From Maylandia zebra (lineage: Eukaryota > Chordata > Actinopteri > Cichliformes > Cichlidae), in contig NC_135177.1 in NCBI RefSeq assembly GCF_041146795.1, forward strand, positions 22,170,560-22,234,559: DNA of 64,000 nucleotides. Direction: 5' to 3'. The number at the start of each line of letters is the position of its first letter. Position 1 is the first letter of the stretch. Made by a program: the position numbers and the translations under genes. Positions 24,228-37,876 of this stretch are shown here, in pieces. The notes below the pieces were generated by a model. It worked only from the letters and a program-made list of their open reading frames with translations, made no database searches and was not told where the DNA came from.

Positions 24228-27200
24228 TTATTTACTTAGATTCGTTGCTCTTGTTTGGATGGTTACTCTCCGAGGTGGTGGCTCCTCAATGCTCCGGTTG
24301 GCCACGAGGTCCTGCAGCTGCAGGGCTCCGCCGCCGATGAAGCAAAATGCCGGACACACCGGAGCGGAGCAATCCACGTGTCCCTCCCATAGGATACGCA
24401 AAGAGTGGGCATCGTAGAAGGTGACTCGTCCTTTGTCGCAATCCAGACACACTCCTAGCTGAGGTGGCAAAGGAGCAGTGTGAGGGTGAGACATGCTACT
24501 GTGGCTGCTACTGTGGGAGTGCATTGCTCCATGGCTCTGGCTGTCACCCTGGCTCTGAGTTTGACTGTGTCCTTGAGGAAGCAGGATTTTGCCCATGCCC
24601 ATAGTGAGGAAGCAGAATGGAGGGGAGTCCTGGCCATCTTCAGCCCCACTGTCATGGCCGCTGTCTGGGTCGCAGCTGGGAGGAAGAGGAGGTAAGAGCA
24701 AAACTTAGAGTAGACCTGATTCAGTTTCTTCTACTTAAAATGCTGTTTCCAGCAGTGGCCAACAGTAGTAATGTTATTCATGTGTTTACAAGCTATTATG
24801 TTGCCCCCAAGTGGTTAGAAATATATTTAATTTACTGGCATGGCTCCTATCCATCTGAATAAGAGGCATGTTACTGAATGGCAAATGAACTGGCTCTTAT
24901 TTAGTGCTTTTAAAGTTACTTGAGTACATGTCTCATTCACCATTTCATAAAAACAGTCATTTCCATGTCTAAGTTATTTCAGTATGTTGCCCAAGGATAC
25001 TGTAGCATGCACACTGAGCAGCCAGAGACTGAACCAACAAGTTTCTGATAATAGAAACTAATAGATGGCCGGCTCTACTACCTCAGCCACAACCAGCAAG
25101 CAGCTCAAAATATAGGTGACAGGACACTCCTATTTCTATCATGGATCTTAATGTCATGGTAATTTGAGGCTTTTAATGATTTTTCCAGCATTGAATAACT
25201 ATACATACATGTACATACATGTTTAATGACTTCACATAACAAGAGTTGTGTGCATAAGTTTGAATGGGGAAGACCCAAACTGTCAAACTCAGATGAGAGG
25301 ATATTGGTTAGCATGTTTGGGAACAACTCAGGAACCACAGAGGCTCGAGTCTGGTATGAACTGGAAACTGCTGGAACAGCAGCATCACTGTCCACGGCAA
25401 AAAAATAGTTTTACATCACCATGGAGGGTGCCAACTGAGAAAGACACCCCTGCTCCATAATCAACACCTTTAAACTCAATAGAAATTTGCAGCTGGCCAC
25501 ATTGACAAGCCTCCTGAGGAAAACTGTCAAGCATGGTGGCAGCATCATGCTCTGGGGCTTTTTTGCTAGCAGTGGTACTGGAATAATGCACAAAGTTAAT
25601 GAGATAATGACGGACAGGGACTACCTCCAAATTCTTCAACTTCACCTCAAATCAACAGCTTTATGGTTTAAATTTGGACACAGCTTTGTGCTCCAACAGC
25701 AAAGTAATCCCAAACATACATCTAAACTGGTTGTGGAATTCAAAAAGCAGGCTAATATTAAGCTTTTAGAACGGCCTTCCCAAAGCCCTGACCTCAACAC
25801 TATGCTTAAAAGCTGGGTACATGCCAGGAAACCAATCAGTTTAAATAAACTCAAACACAACCCTGACAAGGACAAGCAGAAGACGATGTATGTATGGATA
25901 GTTGAAAAGGGTAAGGTTTAGTTACCGAGGGCTGGCCATGTCCTGAGGGAGATGGAACCACTCTTGTAGCTTAGCCTCCTGCCCAACTCCTATCTGCAAA
26001 TGAGAGGAGCAAAAAGAAAGAAGCTTTGGTCACATCCATTGTGAGTCTGCATGTAAAAGATTTTTTAAAAAGCTTCCTTCACAACATGATCGACAACACT
26101 TTCTCTTACCTTTACCAGGTAGGAACTAGGCTCTACAGAGCATGCCCAGTAGTGTTTGCCTTGAGTGACAGCCAAGTCTGCCACCAGTAAGTCAGAGGTC
26201 AAGTGGCAAGATGTTAGTGTGCGATCGGCAGCCTGCAGAAGGGAGAGGCCTGGCACACTGCGGGCGTAGGTTTGGCCTTTACCCAGTGCCAACCGGTCTG
26301 CATGCAAGCCCCAGCGAGAGTCTAGAGAAAAACTCAAGACTGGTAGGAAGGATAAAGAAGGAGAGAGATGACAAGAAAGGAAAGGAATCAGAAAGAAGGA
26401 AAGGTTAGATCCTGCAGCTCAGGCATAGAAAATGAAAAAGGGGCTAAGAGGAGCATGAGACAAACACATAAAGAACAAATGAAAAGAAAACTTTGTTTTC
26501 AAGATGAATAGTAAGAAACGGCTTTACAACAAAAACATGAAAAACAATAAAGGTAAAGAGTAAAATTTGATTTGTACATATACCTTTTCAAATATGTTTA
26601 TAATGACAAATACTTTTGAATTTAATATTATTTAGAATAATACCAAAAAGGAACAATGGACAAAATGTACGAACACAAATGATTTTGGAAAGTGCAGAAA
26701 AACAGACCTGTGGCATATAAGACAGAAGCAGATTTAGTATGACTGGGATGGCACTGGAATGCAGAGCAAATAAAGGAAGGCTTTTGCAGAAACTAAAACA
26801 ATGGGAATGGAGGAAATCAAGGGATGGAGAGAAAAGAAACAAAGATTAGTCAATTGGCTGAAAATGAGTACTGGCAATATGAATACTGGGGGGAAAAAAC
26901 AGCTTTTGTTAATCTTAGAATTTAATTAAAAGAGTGGCGAGATGAAGACTTTTTGTACTGAAACAACTGTGTGTACACATCCTACCAGGTGCCGGTGGAG
27001 TGTGGAGGTAAACCTCTTCGCTGTACTCTCCAAAGCCAGCCTTGTTGCACCCTCTCACTCTCAGCACATACACGCTGTCCATCTGCAGTCGAGCGACCAC
27101 AGCACTAGTACCCTTCACTTCATCGATGCGCAGCCAAGCTGTGGCCGAATTAGGGGATCTGATGCCACCCCACGTGGCCGCAGCTCCTCCTGCTCGCCTC

Positions 27201-30200
27201 TGGTATTCAACAGAAAAGTGCCATGCTGGAACTGAGTCCTGAGGGAGCCGCCAGCATAAAAAAAGCTGGTCGTAAGCTAACGTCTTCTGAGTGTCAATGA
27301 CTGGAGCCAGTGGAGCTGTGGAGAAAAATTGCAACGATACGGAGATTAAACTATTCATTTTTAACTCTTTAACATACCATGTATTGCAGGAACAAAGAAG
27401 CTGACAACCCACCTTGTATAAAGTCCAAATTGTTTATGATCTTAATCTCTTTGGATGCATCCAGGTGAAAGTGTCTGAAGGAGGGCTCGGCAGCAAGAGA
27501 GAAACACTGGAGATTTTCTATAGCCTTCACCAGCCTGGAGAAATAAGATAATAAAAGGAATTTAAGAAAATTCAAATAAAGGTAACAAATCGAACTGAAT
27601 GAAAACGGCTGAATCTCTTACCTGTTGTGTGTTATTCTCGCAGCCTGCACAAAGCAGGGTGCATCCGTCTCTTTCAGCAGCTCTTGAGTGTAGGCCATTA
27701 GACCGGCCTGCTCCAGCAGGCCTTGCTTCTCAAAGACCTGAGAGGACAGGGCCTCCTCCTTTCTGCTGCGGGATCCCTCCAAGGCCAAGGTCAAAGACCC
27801 CTGGCGCTCAGCTACAGCCGCTCCCAGCTCATGGATACAGTGAGTCAAGTGCTGTAGAGCCACTGCACTGTTGGCCTGCAGAAAGAGAGAGGATGCAAAA
27901 ACAGCTGGAAAAAATGAAGATTGGAGATACTGTTGCTATTCAGGGAAAAATCACGATGCTTTTAGAATGGCATTTACACATTGTGTTGCAATTGTAGTTA
28001 AAAGAAAGTGGTCAGTTAAACTGAAGTCCATTCATACTTTACTGAAGCATCACAGTTCCTCTAAATTCGGTGAAATAATTACATTTTTTTGCTGAGAAAC
28101 TCAGGAGAAAGCTGCAGGTAAGATCTGGACAGTATTGATATCCCAATGACATATTTTCTGCTAAAAATGTAAAATGAACCCCCAAAATACTGCATTTGAA
28201 GCCCTAGCAAATACTGTTGCACCTGTACAAAGATCAAAAGCTACTTTAACAAAGCAGAGGAGAAGCACACCTCCATGTGTTTGATGGCAGCCTCCAGTTG
28301 AGTGATCTGACTCTGTATTGTCTCCTGGTTTGCCAAAATGAAGTTGACTTCCTTGGTAATCTTGTCCTGGAAAACCAAATAGAAAGCTAACACTGCTATG
28401 CTGCAATCACCAGGGCTGTAGCACAGTAAAAACATATTACCACCACCCTCAAAATCACCTTGAGTGCCTGGTAGGCTTGTGCTATAGGCAAAACCTTGTG
28501 CCCATGATGGATACGGCGTAGCTTACAAAGTGGACACAGCAGCCTCTGGCAGGTACGGCAGTACCACTGCAGTCTCTCCTGCTCATGCTCTGTGCATGTT
28601 AAAACCTATAACACAAAGGTGGGTTAATGTACTGGAAGAGATGCAACTTTGTATCATGTGCGGAGATAAAAACAGAGACCAACCTTTGGCCTAAAGTTGT
28701 TGGTAGGTAGAATGTGTTCATGCTGAGCTCGAGGCGTTCCCCACGGGTGGTAGAGCTTGAAACACTCGTTGCAAAAGTTGGACTTGCAGTCAGCGCAGCC
28801 CTTGGTAGCCTCCAGAGACTGGGGAGGCTTACAGAAACTGCACGTGATGGCTACGCTGCCCAGACTTACTGTGTGCCTGTACCTAAAGGACAGACATGTG
28901 TACATGGAGATAAGGGCAAGGCTGTGATAATTCTGCAGCGGCAAAGAAAGAAAGCAACAAAAAAAATAAATGGGAATAATGAGCTCATCTGACTGTGGCC
29001 TGCTTTTTTCAGTAGTTAAGAAGGCAACTCTTCAACTGCCTGACCTGGATACATCACCAGCAGCTGCCTTGTTATTGCATCCTGCACAGTAAAACATGCA
29101 CCGTCACACTTTCCCGACCAATTGCAGTGATTCTAGGGGAGGAAGCAGCGGCACCCAACAAACTGCTGCGTGTGAAAGTGTCTCTCCCTGTCTCACTGCT
29201 TCAGAAGCAGCTCCTCTCACTTTGATCTCCTTTGTTTGAGCTGATAAGGGGTGGGGGAATTAAAAAGCCAGAGGAGTGTTTCAGTCCAAATAAAAATTAA
29301 CAGTTTAACCAATGCTGCACTGCATTTTTACAGCTGCCCCTGCACTTTGCTCTCCGCCTTGGATCAAGAGTAAAGGAAAAAGATCATTATTGCAACTCCT
29401 TCCAGCAAATGATTTCCTGTCTCATTTATAAAGCAGCACTGGCCTCACTCTTCATTCGCTGCCTTTACACATTGCCTGCATGACTGGTTAGAGTGCTTTT
29501 CCAAAACTATTACAGCTCTTATAATGCGACATTCCCACTGGATAAAATAAAGCCAGGTGACATGCATGGGGGAGCTAAAAGGTGTCTGCTCTTTCTCTGC
29601 CTGACCTGAGGTTGTGATGCTACAGCACTTATATGATATTCATGGGGTTGGTGCATATACATACCTCTCCACAATGCGCTCCAGGGTGAGGTTGCGAAGG
29701 CAGTCTGTCAGGCCTTTCTCCCCGAGCTCTATATCCTGCTGACAGGAAGGACAGGGAAACAGCATGGGGGGATGGGTCTCCTTCCGCCGTCGCCCTGGGT
29801 ATGTCCCACACACTGGGAGAGTGATGCAGGTGTGGGGATAAAAAGGAAAGAAACACAGACACAGAAGAATAAAAAGCAAGGTTTTTAGAGATAGTTTATG
29901 AGGAATTTAACAAAGGCGGACTAGTGAGAAAAGGAAGGAAGCAAAACTCTAATTTGCCTCCACATTTGTGCAGATCATCATGAAAAATAAACTTCTCGAG
30001 GAAAAACTATTTGCTTACATAGACACCTTGGCGACACACCTGCTCGGCAGATGCTTACTGCCTTTCGTGTCTCCTTGAGGTAAGGACTCTCGGACTCTAT
30101 CTTCTTGCTCTACACACACTTAAATAAGTCATTAGATGAATCCATAAAGCTCTGGATGTGCGGCAGGATGCTGATGTGTCTGTTAAATCATCTATGACAG

Positions 30201-31372
30201 TCTGAGAGGACAGTGACATCATGCTACGTCAACATCATCCTTGTTCATTTGAATGCCAAACACACACACACAAACCATTTCCTTTACCTGTTCTAAGGAC
30301 CCGCTCCAGGCGATCAGGCGTCCTGGGAGCAGGTCTGCGTGTCTGTCGTGGGGATCGGGTGTTGGGTGTGGAGGATGGTGAGTAAGGCTCTGGAGGGAGA
30401 TCTGGAGGAGGATAGCCTCTTTGTACCAACACCTCAGCTGCACAAAGCAGACACACACTGTGCTGGCAGGGCAGGATGATGGGCTGCTTCACCATCTCAT
30501 CACACACTGGGCAAAGCAGCTCCTGTTCCATGCTCTTCATGTTGGACTGGAGAGGAGGACGAAAGAGGCTGAAGACTAAATAACAGCTGAATCACTAGAA
30601 TAAATAAGGAATCGGCTGCTCTATACATTCTGTGTCTTGTGATATAATGTATAGTCAATGTGTAGGAGGCTGGCATTGAATATACAGAGAGCAGAGAAGG
30701 CCAACGTGGATGAATAAATAGCTTTCCCCTGAATACTCATCTAGCTTTACCTGTACCCTGTAAAAAAACTTAGATGCACTTTACACAACTCAGAGAAGTA
30801 CAAAGCAGTGAGATTTTTAAATCTGTAAAATGAAAATGCATTTTTCTGCTCATTCTGTCCACCAGCATCAGTTTTACTGGTTCTGGAGGCCCCTTTCTAT
30901 TGCTGCAGCTACTTAAACGCAGCATCCCGTTTCTATGACAACGTGCATCTTCCCATCATGTGCATCACGAGTATTTTAACCTACTACTCGCCAACATATT
31001 TAATTGGTTTTAATGCTCAAACACTTATTTGATCTACTAGAACTTTTTGTTTACTTAATTAATGCATTTGTAGTCACAGTGGCCCCGTTTTACGTTTCCA
31101 GCCACAGTGCTAGAGCATTGCCATTTCTCGTTGATTCAAGATGCAAAAAAATACCTTCCAAAGGAAGAAATGCCACACATTCCTTCATCATCAGCGCACA
31201 TATGTGCAATATGGAAAAGATCCACAGGTAAATGCACAGGTGGTAAACAGATCGCTTTTAAAAAGAGCACACATGGTTAAAAAATGGCTAATAAAATGAG
31301 CGTCACACTTACACTGATGCGAACCAGCGCGTCCATGATAGATGTAAAGGTTTGTAAGTCCGCTTCTGCCAT
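24228..31372 (-). CDS. trim46: TRIM46 (TRIFIC), C-I TRIM protein
   Basis: Twelve coding exons on the minus strand: 31313-31372, 30288-30546, 29665-29812, 28684-28882, 28459-28605, 28271-28366, 27622-27875, 27413-27534, 26986-27315, 26110-26339, 25926-25993, 24228-24675. All borders are GT-AG with matching phases, giving 786 aa (human 759). In mammals TRIM46 bundles parallel microtubules at the axon initial segment. Visible domains: RING with LLCPVC (32-35), CQHSVCLLC (47-55) and CPSC (127-130), the middle being a Ser/Pro-rich insert; B-box 1 (about 166-210, [13 protein letters not shown]); B-box 2 (about 223-265, ending HHGHK); coiled coil (about 266-370); COS box (about 373-430); FN3 (429-538, [20 protein letters not shown]); and SPRY (540-786, [28 protein letters not shown]). 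The start gives [20 protein letters not shown], nearly identical to the human N-terminus. A His/Ser/Gln insert sits in the SPRY domain. Confidence 0.95.
24955..25100 (-). repeat. tRNA-SINE fragment in trim46 intron 11
   Basis: Decayed head and middle of a tRNA-derived SINE in reverse orientation: TGTTGCCCAAGGATACTGTA, GCAGCCAGAGACTGAACC (B-box region on the minus strand) and GGCTCTACTACCTCAGCCAC (A-box region on the minus strand). A similar fragment is at 43750-43880. Confidence 0.45.
25270..25870 (+). mobile_element. Tc1-like relic in trim46 intron 11 (lineage 3)
   Basis: Lies antisense to trim46. The frame at 25487-25921 reads [20 protein letters not shown], then a [20 protein letters not shown] segment and PSQSPDLN, which is the DDE part of a Tc1 transposase including the region around its second catalytic Asp. 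The upstream part (GAACAACTCAGGAACCACAG at 25321) matches the linker region. The DNA between is deleted and ends are missing. At 25860-25900 a scrap resembling a V-SINE tail (CCCTGACAAGGACAAGCAGA) follows. Confidence 0.75.
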
Positions 31373-31590
31373 ACTCCTTCGATGCAAATGACTCTGCGAT
31401 ACAATAACGGATCGCCTTTTTTTTCGTCTGGAGAAAGGCTGAGCAGGGTTACCGTACCGAGGTATGGCAAGCCCGGGCCTCGACCTGATGTAGCCGTGCT
31501 AGAGGTGTGTTTTTTCACACACGCCGATTCAGTGCCGTCTGTCTCAAAGCAACGAGTCCACTCCACGTAGCAATCAGATGGGAGGAGGGG

Positions 31591-31600
31591 GGGGGGGGAT
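31591..31600 (+). repeat. G homopolymer upstream of trim46
   Basis: A run of about ten or more G follows GGGAGGAGG, about 220 bp upstream of the trim46 start codon. The reverse strand would be a C tract in the trim46 5' flank. Its length may vary. Confidence 0.7.
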
Positions 31601-32074
31601 TTGTACTGGTTTAGGCTACAGCTGCCACAGTCGCATTGCTCAAAGACCGATTAATACAATTAGAATGGAACTTGGCACTATTATATTCGAGCTAGATTTA
31701 TTTTATTTTAATGTATGACAAACCTTCAAATAAAAATGTCCGATTACATATTAACATTTATACAATTACAGCATTTTATAGGGTTTTTCACGCATGGCAT
31801 TCTGGATGTGTGTCTAAAACAGCTTAAAACAATTTGCAGTTCAGTTTTTCGAAATAAACCTCCAGCTCCTTGAACGTGCAGCTCCTCCGTAGTATTTATA
31901 TGTTGATACATATGCTGGTGGCAGTTTTTCGTTTTGCCATTAGATGGCAATGTTTTGTTTTTTCAAGCACACACACACATACACGAGTTCTTAAATTGTT
32001 GTTCCATGTCCGGAACCTTTGTATGTTGCTTTTTCATGCGGTGGGTCAGTAATACTGGATGCACCCGTTCGCTG

Positions 32075-32088
32075 GTTGTTGTAGCAAC
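32075..32088. promoter_or_regulatory. X-box (RFX site) upstream of tmem107
   Basis: GTTGTTGTAGCAAC fits the X-box consensus RYYNYY-N(1-3)-RRNRAC exactly, with two spacer bases, 251 bp before the tmem107 ATG. RFX factors drive many ciliary genes through such sites, and TMEM107 is a ciliary transition-zone protein, so position and function agree. Confidence 0.6.
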
Positions 32089-32338
32089 CAGAGCATCCGC
32101 CTTTCGTGTAATAATCACAGCAAGGGGAAATCGGATGAATTAGTTCGTATTTTATATGGAATACGAGTTAAATGAGTGACATGGGCGAATGTGTTTATGC
32201 TGCAGTTATCTTATTTGTACATTTTGCTATCTTATAGTAGCTACTAGGCGCATTTGAATTGCCGAAAAGCTGCATTTCCCGTCCAGCACTAATACCGTAG
32301 TTTTTCTGAATTGTTGTCTAGCTACACTTTATTCAAGC

Positions 32339-34569
32339 ATGTCGTCGGTCAGTAGCCTTGTCCCCGCACGATTTCTCACCATCATAGCTCACCTCGTCAT
32401 CGTGATCACAATCTTTTGGTCGAGGGTAAGTAAGCAAGCATGGCAAACATTTTTTTGTATTCTGTGATAACTTGTTGTAAATATCCATGAACACAATAAA
32501 GGGTGACGATAATCTGCAGATACTAGCACTGAAGCTCGACAGGAAAATTAAAAAACAAACAACAACAACAAAAACTAAAATAAATTTTAAAATGTCAACA
32601 TGTGAGAGACCTCAGAGTTTACCACTTAAAAAGAAGAAGACATAATTCATTTCTCCCAATGCGCTAAAGAAGAAAGAAATTGCCAAGGTAGAAAGTAATT
32701 CAAATTCAGATTCAAATCTGGACTTACAAGATGTACGAAACAAAAAGAAAAATAAATGAATATGAATAATCTTTGTCAGGTGATGAAGTCAGGAAAAATA
32801 AATAAATAAAATAGAAATAAATAAATAAAAAACAAGAACTGGAGCAGCTGCATGGCATCAGGAAGCCAAAGATTTTGATGTCCACCAGAAACAATATGAT
32901 AGAGTCCAAAAGAGAAACTGTGGTACTTATAACTCAAGGACTAGCATGAGGGTGATGTAGGACATGTATGAGGACAGTGAGACATGAGGTGTGTGTGGTA
33001 GGTGTGACAGGTTGAAGGTGAGGTTGTGATTACATTAGAGGTCTGCTCTGAGCCCCTTCTTGTATCCAGTGGTGATAAACAGGCTGGCCGATGAGATCAG
33101 GTATGAGTCTTCGTGGATTATGATGTATGCAGACAACATTGTGATATGTAGTTAGAGTAAGGATCAGGTGGAGAAGTGGAGCTATGATCCAGGGAGAAGA
33201 GGAACACACGTGTGTGAATAAGAGGTGGGCAGATGTAACAGTGATGCTGCAAGGGTGTAGCAGTCGAGGTGGATAAATTTAAATACCTGGGTTTAGGAAT
33301 GAGTAGATGAGAGACGACTCAGGATTAGAGGTTTGGAGATAAAGTCAGAGAAGCGAGGCTGACAGGGTTTGGACATGTGCAGAGAAGAAATAGTGGATAA
33401 ATTGGACAAAGGATGTTGAAAATGGAGCGAGTCAGGAGGAAGTTGTCCATCACAACAGAAGCATTGGAGTTGACACTGCTTCTTTTTCCTCATGTCTTAA
33501 GAAGTAATTACACCAATTTGTAACTTTTACTTTACAGGAAAATAATGTGAAAGCTTGTTTGCCTTTGGATTTCACACAGGAGCAGTATGACACTGAGGAC
33601 AGACAGTAAGTAAATATTTTAAACACATTTGACACATTTGTGTACACATCTTCCAATCTATTATATGTATTCTCTTTTTCAGGTTGGTGGTGGCATTATC
33701 AGTGACTCTCGGTCTGTTTGCTATAGAGCTGGCTGGTTTCTTTTCAGGAGTGTCCATGTTCAACTGTAGCCAAAGCCTCCTTTGTATCCTTTTCACTCAC
33801 ATTTTACACTCTTATTTATCGTTTGTGTTTTGATTCCAAATGGTTACATTTATTACTTATTATGCATATATATTCCACATCCTCTGTTAGGACTGTTTGT
33901 GACTGGCTGTCCAAAAACATGCAAATACACCAAATAAATATAAAGCTTGCAGTTGTAACTGAGATGATATGTAACGCCAAGGCAAACAGATAGATGTATG
34001 GTAGTAACTGAGTAACAACTGCAATGATGTTAGTGTAAGAAAAGCAATAATTTCAAAAGTGCTTGTGATCAGTTACACTTCCATGACTATCTTTTACCTG
34101 GTATAGCAACAGGAGTCCATGCCAGTGCCTCAGTGGCTCTGCTTTTCTTTCTATTTGAGCAGTGGGAGTGTCACATCTACTGGTGGATCCTCGCCATCTG
34201 CAGGTTGGTGTATAAGCTTGCTCAATGTTGTTGTATTTTTCCAAAGTTCTTTTCCCTGACTCACGTTTCAACCAGCACTGGCTGCCCACTGCAGCGGATC
34301 AGTGTCTTTGTCTTTTTTTGTGTTTGAAAAGTGGGAATGCTGGACTTACTGGGTTATTTTTGCCACCTGCAGGTTGGTTTGTATGCATGTTGATGTGAAT
34401 ATTAGTATTTATGTCTCTAGTTCAAAGTGACATAGCCTCTTTTAAGCATTAGAAGCAGAAGTATAACCTACATTGGTGTCTCTCTGGCTCTTCCTTTAGT
34501 GTTCTACCGGCTTTAGTGGAGATTCTTCTGTTCATAGCCGTTTTTGGACTGAAGAAGAAGCCTTTATGA
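32339..34569 (+). CDS. tmem107: Transmembrane protein 107, with duplicated exon 4
   Basis: Exons: 32339-32425, 33538-33605, 33683-33783, then either 34107-34203 (4a) or 34276-34372 (4b), then 34500-34569. Either choice gives 423 nt and 140 aa, the human length. TMEM107 is a four-helix membrane protein of the ciliary transition zone (MKS module) that limits entry of membrane proteins into cilia and supports Hedgehog signalling. Landmarks: SSLVPARFLTIIAHLVIVIT (helix 1), FWSRENNVKACLPL, VALSVTLGLFAIELAGFFSG (helix 2), exon 4 for helix 3 and the following loop, and helix 4 ending FGLKKKPL. Intron 3 has a U12-type donor. Human TMEM107 is on 17p13, not in this synteny block, so this may be the paralogue sometimes called tmem107-like. 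No U8 snoRNA (SNORD118), which accompanies human TMEM107, was noticed in the 3'UTR. Confidence 0.92.
32790..32831. repeat. (AAAT)n-like simple repeat
   Basis: AATAAATAAATAAAATAGAA and following AATAAATAAATAAA in tmem107 intron 1. Confidence 0.8.
32930..33440 (+). mobile_element. RTE-type LINE reverse-transcriptase remnant
   Basis: In tmem107 intron 1. Frame-broken pieces match the reverse transcriptase of RTE-like LINEs as I recall it: a LSPFLY-type segment, INRLADEIR-like text and the YADN(I)V catalytic block near 33120-33145 (YADD expected), KYLG-like text near 33275, and RTWFGHVQRR-like text near 33370. Many stops and frameshifts, 5' truncated as LINE copies usually are. Confidence 0.55.
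34107..34203 (+). other. tmem107: tmem107 exon 4a (mutually exclusive candidate)
   Basis: 97 nt, acceptor ggtatag, donor AG|gttggt. It encodes residues 86-118: (S)TGVHASASVALLFF, then LFEQWECHIYWWILAIC. Upstream are two possible U12-type branch points, TTCCATGAC at 34079-34087 and cttttacc at 34091-34098. Open throughout, with no defects. Confidence 0.85.
34276..34372 (+). other. tmem107: tmem107 exon 4b (mutually exclusive candidate)
   Basis: 97 nt, acceptor caaccag, donor AG|gttggt, same phases as exon 4a and 72 nt downstream of it. It encodes (S)LAAHCSGSVSLSFF, then VFEKWECWTYWVIFATC, sharing 19 of 33 residues with 4a. By memory it is closer to human TMEM107 (GAHCSASVALSFFIFERWEC) than 4a is. 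A U12-like branch point TTCCCTGAC lies at 34252-34260. No stop, frameshift or lost splice site. Confidence 0.82.
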
Positions 34570-34756
34570 AGGAAAGTCCGGATGTACGATGGTACAAACC
34601 GAGATTGGATGTAGACATCTGTCAGTTTGTTAGCAGATATACTGTAGCTACAGAAAAAGAGTGGATACCAGACATATATCAGTACAAAACACCAACAGTG
34701 AGGAATGCATAAAACACACTTTTAAAATGTTTTTTAATCTATTTTTATATCATTTG

Positions 34757-34873
34757 AATAAAGTTGATGCAGCATACGTTTTTACCTTATGTCTATTTTT
34801 TGTATGTTGGAACTGGAGTGTTTTGTTTATATAGTGTGTTTGTAGTGTCAGTTACTCTGTAAAAGTAAATAAA
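34757..34873 (+). terminator. tmem107 polyadenylation signals
   Basis: AATAAA at 34757-34762 and again at 34868-34873, 188 and 299 bp after the stop. The second is followed by a GT-rich stretch (GTTGTGTGTGTG near 34898), a typical downstream element. Confidence 0.65.
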
Positions 34874-34879
34874 GCTTGT

Positions 34880-35415
34880 AATTATTTTGTTGCTTTGGTT
34901 GTGTGTGTGTTCAAATTATTTCTTGTTCTAGTGCATCTACTGCAAAGTGTTTCTTGGTAAATACATTTAAATTGTAATTTCTGTTGAAATAAATTGAAAT
35001 TGAGTTAAATTATTTAATGCTAGCATAATTACACACTTGTTCTGAACTGTACCATGAAGTTCTACTTTTAGAAGTCCACAAAACATATAAACATAATGTA
35101 TATAACGTACGTGTGTGTGTTTGTGTGTATTTAGACGATAGAAATGTAATTGTAATGCAAACACATAATTGTGTTTTATAAATGTTTCGATTTGAACTTT
35201 AGTGGAATCAAACAACCATTATTTGGATTTTTATTCTTTTATTGCTTTTTTTTTCACCCGGAGAGCTCATGTGGCTCCTCCCACCGGTCCCACCTGACTT
35301 TAGAGCCGGGTAATCTGTTTTTTAGTTCCTAGAGCCGGGACAGCTAGCTGGCTCGTCGAAGTTAAATTTAATTTACTGGTGCTTCGTCACGGAGACTATA
35401 ATTAAGTATTACAGT
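34880..35415. other. Short intergenic tmem107-krtcap2
   Basis: AT-rich at first, then GC-richer from 35260 (CCACCGGTCCCACCTGAC, GAGCCGGG twice), likely the krtcap2 promoter and 5'UTR. The direct repeat TAGAGCCGGG occurs at about 35301 and 35331. No TATA box at a convincing place. Confidence 0.4.

Positions 35416-37876
<2,461 letters not shown>

Larger units (their letters stand above)
31373..32338. promoter_or_regulatory. Divergent intergenic region trim46/tmem107
   Basis: 966 bp separate the start codons of trim46 (-) and tmem107 (+), so both promoters must lie here or in unseen upstream exons. No TATA box is evident near either start. A ciliary-type X-box is at 32075-32088. The remainder shows nothing recognisable. 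Confidence 0.5.

Noticed and set aside
34600..34900. U8 snoRNA (SNORD118) expected in the TMEM107 3'UTR
   Set aside because: No C/D-box arrangement or U8-like sequence was recognised here, so it is not annotated.
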